From positions 335,050 to 399,049 of the forward strand of contig CAJTLO010000001.1 of assembly GCA_910577285.1 (NCBI GenBank): DNA of 64,000 nucleotides, read 5' to 3'. Below, one piece after another: positions 34,857 through 43,261 of this stretch. The first letter of the stretch is position 1. Each line of letters begins with the position of its first letter. The translations under genes were made by a program, and so were the position numbers. The DNA comes from an uncultured Rikenellaceae bacterium. Its GTDB lineage: Bacteria > Bacteroidota > Bacteroidia > Bacteroidales > Rikenellaceae. Below the pieces are notes generated by a model that was not told the DNA's origin, searched no databases, and saw only the letters and a program-made list of their open reading frames with translations.

Positions 34857-37163
34857 ATGAGAAAACTTTACTTGTTCCTTCTTTCGGGAATGCTCTTGGC
34901 GTCTTGCGTCAAAGAAGAGCTGCCCCAACCGCCGACCGACGGAGAACCCGTCACTGTTACTCTTACCCGTTCCGCCGGAGAAAACGACCCCTACAAACTG
35001 TCGCTGGTGCAAGAGGTGCTCGACGCTCAATGTGCAGCACAAGGCCTGCCGAGGATCGAACTGAAGCCTACCCATCAGTACGTATGCTTTTCCCCGGCCG
35101 ATTCGGCACAGGTGGCCCGACTGGAGGCGCTCGACATCGTTACCTTCAATAACCCGATCGGCGACTACACCCCGATTCCCGAACCGGACGAAAACACGAT
35201 GAACATAATTCTTCCCCTCTACTCCGTGGTACCGGTCGATTTCAAACTCCCGGAAGGTATCGCCTGCACGAAGATTTATGACGTGTATATTCAGAGTTTG
35301 GGCGGGCCGGGAACGGCATCCGGAACGGAGGAGCAGCTCCCGACAGAACAGTTCAAAGACGTACTGACGCAGACGTTGGCCGCCACGGGAAAAGCTCCTG
35401 CCGTAACGCGGACAGGCACACCCCAGGAGTGGACTCCTTCGGCAAGGTTCCGGTTTCATATCAATGTCGGTAACGGACGCGCGGACACCCTTCCCTTAAA
35501 ACAACTCCATGTTATGGTGGTGCAGGGAAGCAACCACAAAAATTACTATACCAACGCCAATGGAGAGCTTAATGTAACCGATAAATTCATCGGGCCGGTA
35601 GATTACCAGGTAGTGTGGGACTCCGATTACTTTGTCATCAGGCAGGGTTGGAATTCCTGGACGAGACGTACGTTTTATTGTAAAAATTATACTACACCGC
35701 TCGACACGGTTATCACGTCAGTGTGTGACCTCGACTATTTCATCGCAGGCTCGCATCGGGCACTGACGGCCTATTACACGGAGCCTAACCTCGTTCCATA
35801 CTTGAAAAGAGAGCCCGATTTTATCAATGTAGGAATCGCTAATAAAAAAACCCCACATGACTGGAGTGGACGATATATTCCTATAGGTAATGAATTAATA
35901 GGGCACCCATTACTCATATATGCCAAAGATGATGTTGGGCATAAATCGTCTAAAATAGGAATGCAGGCAACCTTTCACGAATTAGGGCATGCCTCCCATT
36001 ATTGGGTAAATCCTGTCTATTACTTGACCAAATACGAGGCTCGTACAAAAGAAATGGAGTCATGGGCAAACGGCGTTGCTTACGCTTATGCCCGCGCTTT
36101 ATTAGGGGAAGAGTATGAATGGAATGATCATTACAGTGAGGTATATACCAGGCTTGTGGAGTCTCTCTTAATGAATGGCTTTACCATGGAACAGATACAG
36201 TCAGACTTCTACGTTTCTGATGGCTGGGGGGATTGGCAATCTATAATGAGAGCCAGAAGCGACAAACCGATAAGCGATCAGCAGCTGGACTTGATCTTCG
36301 ATAATCCGAACAAATACCATTTCGACATGAATGACATGATCGAAGTTACGCAATCGACATTACGGCTTTTTCAACCTACTATTTTCAAGAGAAAGGATTT
36401 AGAATCAATCGGCACGATAACTTGGGCGATAACGGAAGGTACCGGCGGCATGATATTAAATAATAATTCCAGTCAATTTCTGGTGTACTTTACCGAACCC
36501 GGGAGAAAGACGATTCGCGCTACAGTAGAGCTGGCTCCAGGCATTGAGAAAACGTTTGACCAAACCGTTACGGTCGAAAATTCCAGCATCATTTCGGTTC
36601 CCGAAACCGTTGTGGAAAACTATCCGGTCACGGTTTCCATAATGGATATCCCCAATTGCCCGAACGCGAAAGTCACAGAATGGTCGGTGGTTCCCCACGA
36701 GGCAAGGATTACTCCAAAAACCGACAGAAGCGCCCAATACCAATTCATGCAACCGGGGAAAATGACCATCACAGTGAAGATACGGTTCCAATTGGGAATG
36801 TCGGAGGTAGAATGTACTGCGCCGATCAATGTGCAGCCGTTGGACGTCAATAGTGTATTCGCAGTAATTGATCCGCCGCAAACCTATGCCTATAATACAA
36901 ACTACAAAGCCAAGTATATGGGTACCGCCTCAAATGTCGAGATCACAAACGTGGAGGCCGATCATCGCACACACCTCCCTTATTATGATTTCGACTCATG
37001 GAGTTACAACAAATACAACAAAATTTTGACATTCCTCATCCCGCCTCACCTGCTCCCCTTTGATTACAGGCTCATCATCCACTACAAGATAAACGGAGAG
37101 GAAGTTGAAGAGCCGGCTATCCTCGTCGTATCGAATATCAAAGAAAGTACAGCCGATGCATAA
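34857..37163 (+). CDS. Lipoprotein zinc metallopeptidase with Ig/PKD-like tail
   Basis: 768 residues. Lipoprotein signal MRKLYLFLLSGMLLASC, with acidic residues right after the Cys (VKEE) as in Bacteroidetes surface lipoproteins. Residues 374-378 are HELGH (ATFHELGHASHYW). Glu401 in EMESWANG, 23 residues later, is a good third ligand, so this is a gluzincin-type site. A long N-terminal region of unknown fold precedes it. The C-terminal 250 residues resemble two PKD/Ig-like domains (EPGRKTIRATVELAPG, QPGKMTITVKIRF). Exact family not recognised; M60-like or other gut glycoprotein peptidases are possible relatives. AT-richer than the flanking core genes. Confidence 0.75.
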   Translation: MRKLYLFLLSGMLLASCVKEELPQPPTDGEPVTVTLTRSAGENDPYKLSLVQEVLDAQCAAQGLPRIELKPTHQYVCFSPADSAQVARLEALDIVTFNNPIGDYTPIPEPDENTMNIILPLYSVVPVDFKLPEGIACTKIYDVYIQSLGGPGTASGTEEQLPTEQFKDVLTQTLAATGKAPAVTRTGTPQEWTPSARFRFHINVGNGRADTLPLKQLHVMVVQGSNHKNYYTNANGELNVTDKFIGPVDYQVVWDSDYFVIRQGWNSWTRRTFYCKNYTTPLDTVITSVCDLDYFIAGSHRALTAYYTEPNLVPYLKREPDFINVGIANKKTPHDWSGRYIPIGNELIGHPLLIYAKDDVGHKSSKIGMQATFHELGHASHYWVNPVYYLTKYEARTKEMESWANGVAYAYARALLGEEYEWNDHYSEVYTRLVESLLMNGFTMEQIQSDFYVSDGWGDWQSIMRARSDKPISDQQLDLIFDNPNKYHFDMNDMIEVTQSTLRLFQPTIFKRKDLESIGTITWAITEGTGGMILNNNSSQFLVYFTEPGRKTIRATVELAPGIEKTFDQTVTVENSSIISVPETVVENYPVTVSIMDIPNCPNAKVTEWSVVPHEARITPKTDRSAQYQFMQPGKMTITVKIRFQLGMSEVECTAPINVQPLDVNSVFAVIDPPQTYAYNTNYKAKYMGTASNVEITNVEADHRTHLPYYDFDSWSYNKYNKILTFLIPPHLLPFDYRLIIHYKINGEEVEEPAILVVSNIKESTADA

Positions 37164-37238
37164 CGGAAAGGAGCTTGAAACGACATAGGACGATACTCCG
37201 ACAGAACCTCCTCCGAACGATTACGATTCGGGGTTACA

Positions 37239-37268
37239 AAAGGCCGGGAATTTGCATTCCCGGCCTTT
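37239..37268 (+). terminator. Terminator after the metallopeptidase
   Basis: A 12-base stem (AAAGGCCGGGAA / TTCCCGGCCTTT) has a six-base loop, about 75 bases after the stop codon. The flanking A and T runs make it usable from either strand. Confidence 0.8.
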
Positions 37269-37392
37269 GTGTTTCGGCACACGGGCCAGCGGATCCGGCC
37301 TGCCGTCTCTTGCTGCGGCACAAAAACGAAACGATCCAGCATATCGTTGGCATACAGAATATTTCATTCCCTATTATGCAACTTCGCCCAAT

Positions 37393-37419
37393 AAAAAAAG
37401 GTCCTTCGAAAAGGACCTC
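37393..37419 (-). terminator. Terminator of tRNA-Gly
   Basis: On the minus strand GGTCCTT-TTCG-AAGGACC is followed by seven T residues, a few bases after the tRNA 3' end. Confidence 0.85.
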
Positions 37420-37422
37420 GTG

Positions 37423-37495
37423 AGCGGAAAACGGGATTCGAACCCGCGACCCTCAGCTTGGGAAGCTGATGCTCTACCAACTGAGCTACTTCCGC
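37423..37495 (-). tRNA. tRNA-Gly (anticodon CCC)
   Basis: Minus-strand cloverleaf of 73 bases: acceptor GCGGAAG / TTTCCGC, D-arm AGCTCAGTTGGTAGAGC, anticodon arm TCAGC-TTCCCAA-GCTGA with anticodon CCC (reads GGG), and T-arm GCGGGTTCGAATCCCGT. CCA is not encoded. A TATATTTG box (37506-37513, minus) lies just upstream. Confidence 0.95.
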
Positions 37496-37505
37496 GTTCG
37501 AAGTG

Positions 37506-37513
37506 CAAATATA
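37506..37513 (-). promoter_or_regulatory. -7 box of tRNA-Gly
   Basis: Minus-strand TATATTTG lies 10 bases before the tRNA 5' end. No clear -33 element at 19-21 bases. Confidence 0.5.
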
Positions 37514-37693
37514 CGAAATCTGCCGTATTTATTACGAAAAACCGAAAGTTTTTTATTTCGTCCACCCTGCCCGCGATCCTGCGCAGCCCAAATCGCCAAC
37601 CGACATCCGATTCTCTCTTCCTGCCCGCAATCGCCTCCCTCATCGCATGCCGACACTCCCCCTTCAAGTGCTCGTGCGCAGCACATAATAAAA

Positions 37694-37725
37694 CGGTCGG
37701 GATTGTTTTCTCAATCCCGACCGTC
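37694..37725 (-). terminator. Terminator after the OmpA-domain gene
   Basis: A 13-base stem (ACGGTCGGGATTG / CAATCCCGACCGT) with a six-base loop; on the minus strand it is followed by TTTTATTATG. It lies 20 bases after the OmpA-family stop. Confidence 0.9.
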
Positions 37726-37745
37726 GGTTATTCCTTATCGTCCGG

Positions 37746-38930
37746 TTACTTTGTAAACCTCAACGCGATGCTCCGATCGACAGCACGCTGTGCCGCGGTG
37801 GCATCCTCCGGAACGGTCGCAAACTCTTCCCCGAAACCTTCGGTGGTGATACGGTCGGCCCTGATGCCATCCTGCACCAAAATCGACTTCACGTATTCCG
37901 CCCGTTTTTTGGAAATCTCGTAATTCACGGCGCGGGTCCCCGTCTTGTCGGCAAAACCGCCGATACGGATCTTGACGTCGGGATAGTTCTTCAATATGGC
38001 GGCAATGTTGTCGAGCTGCTGTCGCGAACCACCGGTCAGCGCAGTCTCGCTGTCGTATTCAAAATCGATGTTATCGAACTGGAGCCAGTTCTTGCGCAAC
38101 TCTGCGTTGGTCGCCTTCCGGTAAGCGTCGGACTGAAGGTATTTCACCATACAGTCCTCGCAACTGCCGTCGGCCACACGCATCACCTGTCCGTCGGGCA
38201 AACGATGCTCTACGAACTTCAGGTCGGTACCTGCCACCTTCACCGGCTTATCTTTCACCTGTTCGGTCACAACGACCGATTCGACCGCATCGTTGCGGTT
38301 GCATGAACGAATGCTGAGGAAGATGATGATAAGAATCACGGCGGCGATAATAAGCCATATCAGCCAGTTGTTTTTCTTCGTTCCCTTGGCGGCTGCCGGA
38401 GTTCCGCTGCACATTCCGCCGATCCCCGCAGCACGTCCCACCTTTACGGGAATATCGCGCACGATCGTCGCACGCTCCTGACGGAGTCCGTTCATCACCG
38501 TAGACATGGAGAGGTTGTTGCGGATGATCTTATCGCCCAGATAACCGGCAATCAGGGCAGCCACCCATCCCGACAGCCTGTCGGCAGCGGCAACCGAAAT
38601 ACCGCTCTCGGCAGCTACCGCATTCGGGTAGGCCTTGTTCTGCGCCCCCACGAGTTCGTTTTCGAAACGCTCTCCGAGGTTCTTTCCCTCATCGATCCCG
38701 TGCCCGGCAAACAGCTCGGCCCGCCTGTCGAACAATCCCGCATTACCCGCTTCCCGGATGGTTTCATTCACACGTGCCGTTTCGCCCCTGTCGATAAACC
38801 GAACGAGTTGGGAAGGCAACAACATCGATACGGCGGACGATACCTTTTTCTCATCCTCGTGCAATGTGGCCGCAGCCGTCTTGAGCATCTGCGGAGAGAT
38901 GCTCGCTTTCAGTGATTCATAATGTGTCAT
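37746..38930 (-). CDS. DUF937-like and OmpA-domain membrane protein
   Basis: 394 residues in three parts. Residues 1 to about 165 are a helical DUF937/YidB-like region (SPQMLKTAAATLHEDEKKVS, LSMSTVMNGLRQER). One membrane helix follows, near residues 190-207 (WLIWLIIAAVILIIIFLS). After a linker, the last 110 residues are an OmpA peptidoglycan-binding domain (IDFEYDSETALTGGS, IRIGGFADKTGT, NYEISKKRAEYVKSIL, with conserved D and R residues). The N-terminal half is probably cytoplasmic and the OmpA domain periplasmic, linking the inner membrane to the wall. Stand-alone gene with its own terminator. Confidence 0.9.
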   Translation of the reverse strand: MTHYESLKASISPQMLKTAAATLHEDEKKVSSAVSMLLPSQLVRFIDRGETARVNETIREAGNAGLFDRRAELFAGHGIDEGKNLGERFENELVGAQNKAYPNAVAAESGISVAAADRLSGWVAALIAGYLGDKIIRNNLSMSTVMNGLRQERATIVRDIPVKVGRAAGIGGMCSGTPAAAKGTKKNNWLIWLIIAAVILIIIFLSIRSCNRNDAVESVVVTEQVKDKPVKVAGTDLKFVEHRLPDGQVMRVADGSCEDCMVKYLQSDAYRKATNAELRKNWLQFDNIDFEYDSETALTGGSRQQLDNIAAILKNYPDVKIRIGGFADKTGTRAVNYEISKKRAEYVKSILVQDGIRADRITTEGFGEEFATVPEDATAAQRAVDRSIALRFTK

Positions 38931-39089
38931 AATCGTAATTTTTTAAGTTGAACTCTCTTTTCCGTACATGCACGACCACAGTACGGGCCGTACCCGCAAA
39001 CAGCATTTCAATTTCAATGCCTAATTCGCGGTCCGCTCTCGATTTTAGTGATTTTTTACCGGAAAAGTCCTGGGGGAAGCCGCCCGCGC

Positions 39090-40313
39090 TCACCACAACG
39101 TGAGCTGCCGGGTCCCCGAGGGTTCGCTCTTGTCGTCGGCCGGCGGTTCCGCAAAGCCATGCACTGTCCGGCCACCCCACCGCCAGGCATTGCGGCGCTC
39201 CTGCTCCACGTATTGCTCGAAATAGTCACCCGGCTCATAGCTGCGTTCGATCGAAGCGGAAAGACGCGACAGGTTCTTCAACGCCTCCGCCTTATCGCGG
39301 TTGCCGAGGCGGGCCGTGTGGATGGCCGTATCCAACAGATCGATGGTGCGGTCATAAATCTCGGTCGGAACCGGAAAAGGATGACCGTCTTTTCCGCCAT
39401 GGGCGAAGGAGAAACGAGCCGGATCGGAAAACCTCGACGGCGTACCGTGTATGACTTCGCTGACCAATGTCAACGACTGCAACGTCCGCGGCCCTACCCC
39501 CGGCAAAAGCAACAACGACTCGAAATCCTTCACCTCCGTTTCGTGAGCCAGCACCAATGCCGCACCGAGCCGTTTGAGATTCACATCCCCGGCGGTTACT
39601 TCATGGTGCCGAGGCATGATAAGCGACGCCTCGCGCAGCACTTTATCGGGTCGTTCGCGGGTAATATCCACCACCCCGCATCGGGTGACGGACGCTTCCC
39701 GATGGGTGAGGTTCAATATGAGGCCCTGATTACGGCCGCACACGCAGGTATGCGGCTCCTGGGTAAAGGATTCCAGCGACGAGGAGAGCCAATGATAACG
39801 ACGCGCCATCCGGCCGGCCGGATTCATCCCCTGCTGTATCACCGCCCATTCCCCTTCCGCAGTTACCACGAAGGAGTGGAGATAGAGCTGAAACCCGTCC
39901 TGTACGGCCGTGTTGTCCACTTTGGCCGACAGCTTGCTGCTGTGAACCAACGCCTCGCCGTCGAGCCCCGTCCGTTCGGCCACGGCGAGCAACTCGGCAG
40001 GCGTCTGGCGCGAAGACTTCCCGCGACCGCCGCAAATATAGATGCCCAGCTCCTCCGAGCGCAGATTCACCGATTTCTTCAAGGCATTCATCACCGAAGT
40101 GGTAATCCCCGAGGAGTGCCAGTCCATCCCCAGTACGCACCCCAATGACTGAAACCAGAACGGGTCGCTGAGCCTGCACAGCAATTCGCTGCGACCGTAC
40201 TCCAGGACGATCGCCTCGACAATCGCCCCGCCCAACAGACTCATCCGTTGGGCAAGCCATTGCGGCACGGTCCCGTAATGCAACGGGAGATCTGCATGTC
40301 CCTGTTTTCCCAT
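39090..40313 (-). CDS. DUF763 domain protein
   Basis: 407 residues from the ATG at 40311-40313 (MGKQGHADLPLHYGTVPQWL), the characteristic DUF763 opening. A helix-hairpin-helix-like segment (LLLLPGVGPRTLQSLTLV) suggests DNA binding, and the LPLHYG and DWHSSGITTSVM blocks are conserved in the family. Function unknown; presence in archaea and diverse bacteria hints at a DNA- or tRNA-related activity. A TATCTTTG box lies only seven bases before this ATG, so the transcript may be leaderless or nearly so. A longer reading from 40358 is less likely. Confidence 0.88.
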   Translation of the reverse strand: MGKQGHADLPLHYGTVPQWLAQRMSLLGGAIVEAIVLEYGRSELLCRLSDPFWFQSLGCVLGMDWHSSGITTSVMNALKKSVNLRSEELGIYICGGRGKSSRQTPAELLAVAERTGLDGEALVHSSKLSAKVDNTAVQDGFQLYLHSFVVTAEGEWAVIQQGMNPAGRMARRYHWLSSSLESFTQEPHTCVCGRNQGLILNLTHREASVTRCGVVDITRERPDKVLREASLIMPRHHEVTAGDVNLKRLGAALVLAHETEVKDFESLLLLPGVGPRTLQSLTLVSEVIHGTPSRFSDPARFSFAHGGKDGHPFPVPTEIYDRTIDLLDTAIHTARLGNRDKAEALKNLSRLSASIERSYEPGDYFEQYVEQERRNAWRWGGRTVHGFAEPPADDKSEPSGTRQLTLW

Positions 40314-40443
40314 CCCGAAACAAAGATAGGGCATCCGCCCCCAAACGTTGTCCCGCACCTCTATAAAAAATCATGGGACGCACGGATTCCGGCTCCGGTT
40401 CCTGTCTTTTACAGCAGGAATAACGATTTTTTTAGGGACGGGG

Positions 40444-40474
40444 TTTGCCCGCACGGATTTATTCATTACTTTTG
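40444..40474 (+). promoter_or_regulatory. Promoter of tRNA-Ser
   Basis: TTTG (40444-40447), then 19 bases, then TACTTTTG (40467-40474): a textbook match to the phylum consensus, 75 bases before the tRNA. Confidence 0.8.
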
Positions 40475-40549
40475 CACCGCTTCGGCAACAGCGGAATGCC
40501 GACAGCGATCGTTCCCGGAAAGGAATATCCCGCTGTCGGAGCTCACCCT

Positions 40550-40637
40550 GGAGAGGTGCTCGAGTGGTTGAAGAGGCGCGCCTGGAAAGTGCGTATACTC
40601 CAAAAGGGTATCGCGGGTTCGAATCCCGCTCTCTCCG
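40550..40637 (+). tRNA. tRNA-Ser (anticodon GGA)
   Basis: Class II tRNA of 88 bases with a long variable arm (GTGCGTATACTCCAAAAGGG region). Acceptor GGAGAGG pairs with TCTCTCC, anticodon loop CTGGAAA gives GGA, and the T-arm is GCGGGTTCGAATCCCGC. Discriminator G; CCA is not encoded. Confidence 0.95.
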
Positions 40638-40654
40638 CTGAATATCATGAATAA

Positions 40655-40690
40655 CCCCTGCAAGCGACAAACTTGCAGGGGTTTGTTTTT
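40655..40690 (+). terminator. Terminator of tRNA-Ser
   Basis: CCCCTGCAAG / CTTGCAGGGG stem with a seven-base loop followed by TTTGTTTTT, 17 bases after the tRNA. Confidence 0.92.
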
Positions 40691-41024
40691 CCTGTATCCG
40701 ATCCCAATAGCCGTTTAAAGCATTCGGAGCTTGCCTTTGAGCTGACCGGGAACGCTACGACAAACCGAGATCGATAAAGCAGCGGCCTGCACGCCGTGCT
40801 TCACACACCGCCGACCATACCGCTCGATACAAAAAACAGCTTCCGGACAACTCGCGGTCCAGGGATCCAAAAGCAGGAGCAACCCTATCTTCGCCCCCGC
40901 GCAACCGCACCGGCTCCACCCGCTTCTTTCCCGCTCCGGGCCCTCGCTGCCCGCCGGGCCCACCTGGCAGGCTATTTGATTATCCCCTTTCAACCGACAA
41001 ATTCAACCAACAGAAAATACGATT
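40691..41024. other. Gap between tRNA-Ser and lipocalin
   Basis: 334 bases with no gene-like frame or strong promoter. A TATTTG string near 40974 is a weak candidate for the lipocalin -7 region. Otherwise nothing recognised. Confidence 0.4.
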
Positions 41025-41570
41025 ATGAAAAACAGAAATTTACTTCTCAGCATGGGCACGCTCATCACGCTCGGCCTCCTGGCATCGGCCTTCTCCGTCA
41101 AACACCGCCCCACCATCCCGGAAAAGGCACACGCGGTAACGCCTTTCGACGCGGAAAAATACCTCGGGACATGGTACGAAATCGCCCGGATCGACTTCAA
41201 ATTCGAGAAGGGCCTCAGCCACACCACCGCCAACTACTCCCTGAATGAAGACGGCAGCATCCATGTGATAAACCGAGGATACGATGCCCGAAAGGACAAG
41301 TGGAAAGAATCGGTAGGCAGAGCGGTATTCGTGGAAGAACCCGATGTGGCGATGCTCAAAGTGTCGTTCTTCGGTCCGTTCTATGCAGGCTACAACGTAG
41401 CGGCCCTCGACCCCGAGTACAAATACGCACTGGTAATCGGACGCAACCTCGACTACATGTGGCTGCTCTCGCGGGAAAAGACCATGCCCGAAAACATCAA
41501 AAACCAATACCTGGAAACGGCCAGGCAGATAGGGTACGATACTTCCCGCCTGCTATGGGTGGAACAATAG
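41025..41570 (+). CDS. Bacterial lipocalin (Blc-like)
   Basis: 181 residues. The N-terminal hydrophobic signal (LLLSMGTLITLGLLASAFS) lacks a lipobox Cys, so unlike E. coli Blc it may be periplasmic or anchored by its helix. The lipocalin signature GTWYEIARIDFKFEKGL is followed by the NRGYDARKDKWKE strand and a C-terminal YLLWVEQ-like strand. Family members bind lysophospholipids or fatty acids in envelope repair. Single gene with a terminator downstream. Confidence 0.92.
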   Translation: MKNRNLLLSMGTLITLGLLASAFSVKHRPTIPEKAHAVTPFDAEKYLGTWYEIARIDFKFEKGLSHTTANYSLNEDGSIHVINRGYDARKDKWKESVGRAVFVEEPDVAMLKVSFFGPFYAGYNVAALDPEYKYALVIGRNLDYMWLLSREKTMPENIKNQYLETARQIGYDTSRLLWVEQ

Positions 41571-41596
41571 AGGTACTCCCCTCTTCCGCTTACGGC

Positions 41597-41636
41597 ATTG
41601 GGATGCGGCGCTATCGCGCTGCATCCCAATCTTTTT
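41597..41636 (+). terminator. Terminator after the lipocalin
   Basis: ATTGGGATGC / GCATCCCAAT outer stem with an inner GCG / CGC stem, followed by CTTTTT. Confidence 0.85.
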
Positions 41637-41775
41637 AAAGGACACACAGCGTCTCCTCCACAAGCATAAAAACCGAGCAACGTGTCATTTTACAACGCCA
41701 CGACCGTAAATTCTACGGTTTTCTTCATAGCTTTACCGACAAACCGCTACCCGAAACTTAAAGAAAATCTGTTGC

Positions 41776-42909
41776 ATGATTACCGTCGTCCCCGTTTCCG
41801 GAAGGAGGGAACTGAAGAAATTCATCCGTTTCAAAATAAAACTGTATGCAGGCAACCCTTACGCGATCCCGCCGCTCTATGCGGACGAAACGGAAGCCCT
41901 GCTCGAAGGACGGAATCCCGCTTTGGCCGTCTACGACCATCAGGCGTTCATCGCCCGGCGCGACGGGAAAATCGTGGGCCGCATCGTCGCCATCATCAAC
42001 CACATCAGCAATCGCAAAGAGGGAACGAAATACGTCCGTTTCGGTTTCATCGACTTCATCGAAGATTTCGAAGTGGCCGATGCCCTCATCAGAACCGTGG
42101 AACAATGGGGACGGGCACGGGGAATGGAAGCGATACACGGCCCGCTGGGCTTCACCGACTTCGATCCGGAAGGGATGCTGACCTGCGGTTTCGACCAGGC
42201 CGGTACCATCGCCTGCATCTACAACTATCCCTACTATCCGGAATACCTCGCCCGCATGGGCTTCCGCAAAGATGCCGAATGGGTGGAATACAAGATCGCG
42301 ATTCCGAAAGCGATTCCGGACAAGCACCTGAAAATAGCGGAACTCGTCCGCCGAAAATACGGACTTCACGTGCTGCGGTTCGACACGATAGCCGACATCG
42401 TAAAACAGGGATACGCCCACCGACTTTTCCGGCTTCTGAATATCACCTATGCCGACCTGTACGGTTTTTCGGAGCTGACCGACGAGATGATCGACTATTA
42501 CATCCGGAAATACGTACCGCTGCTCCGGCTGGAACTCATCACCCTGATCGCCGACGAAAACGATGAACTCGTCGCTTTCGGAATAGCCCTGCCCTCGCTC
42601 ACCCGCGCCATGCAGAAAGCCCGCGGACGCATGTTCCCGCTGGGGGCCTATCACCTGTTAAGGGCCCTGAAATCACCGAAAGCCGAAGTGTGCGACCTGA
42701 TGCTGGTCGCCGCCCACCCCAGCGTACAGAATGCCGGAGCCGCCGCGTTGCTCTTCACGGAGATGATTCCCCAGTTCCAGAAACTCGGCACCGTGTATGC
42801 CGAGAGCAATCCGGAGCTGACCGACAACCAACGGATACAGGCATTGTGGGGGAACTTCGACAAGACGTTGCACAAACGGCGAGCGGTATTCGCCAAACCG
42901 ATCGACTGA
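41776..42909 (+). CDS. GNAT-like N-acetyltransferase of unknown substrate
   Basis: 377 residues. The N-terminal half starts with a short-helix segment (KKFIRFKIKLYAGNPYAIPP), then FIARRDGKIVGRIVAIIN and FGFIDFIEDFEVADALI, a GNAT-like core; the C-terminal half repeats an acyltransferase-like fold (VCDLMLVAAHPSVQNAGAAA). Proteins of this length (YghO-like) are widespread and uncharacterised. TAGCTTTA just upstream may be its -7 box. No cotranscribed partner. Confidence 0.8.
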   Translation: MITVVPVSGRRELKKFIRFKIKLYAGNPYAIPPLYADETEALLEGRNPALAVYDHQAFIARRDGKIVGRIVAIINHISNRKEGTKYVRFGFIDFIEDFEVADALIRTVEQWGRARGMEAIHGPLGFTDFDPEGMLTCGFDQAGTIACIYNYPYYPEYLARMGFRKDAEWVEYKIAIPKAIPDKHLKIAELVRRKYGLHVLRFDTIADIVKQGYAHRLFRLLNITYADLYGFSELTDEMIDYYIRKYVPLLRLELITLIADENDELVAFGIALPSLTRAMQKARGRMFPLGAYHLLRALKSPKAEVCDLMLVAAHPSVQNAGAAALLFTEMIPQFQKLGTVYAESNPELTDNQRIQALWGNFDKTLHKRRAVFAKPID

Positions 42910-42969
42910 CCGACTCGGCGCAGCACTCCGCGCTCTGCGGCGCAGGATACGGGGTACGATCGCGCTTAT

Positions 42970-43233
42970 TCAGGCCTGCTTTCCCCGCAAAGCAGACACT
43001 TCACCCGCCTCGATGAACGGCACGAGAGAAGTAGTTCCCTCCGCAGGCCGGAGCACCGCACTACGGAGCGTCTCCGTATCGGTGCGCTGCTCCATCAATT
43101 CGTCCGCCCTGAACCAGACGAGCGCTTTGCGCTTCACATGATCCCAACGCAGAATCACCCCCGCCAACAATACAAGGATCAGGAGAACCATTACCTTTTC
43201 CTGCCTGGAGAGCGATTTGAACCATTTTACCAT
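42970..43233 (-). CDS. Small single-pass membrane protein, unknown
   Basis: 87 residues: basic N-terminus MVKWFKSLSRQEK, one membrane helix (VMVLLILVLLAGVILRW), then a polar tail. No family recognised. It lies 28 bases downstream of zupT on the same strand, so cotranscription is likely. Possibly an accessory protein, but nothing in the sequence says of what. Confidence 0.65.
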   Translation of the reverse strand: MVKWFKSLSRQEKVMVLLILVLLAGVILRWDHVKRKALVWFRADELMEQRTDTETLRSAVLRPAEGTTSLVPFIEAGEVSALRGKQA

Positions 43234-43261
43234 AACCTTGTTTTTACTGCGGCCGGCCGCC

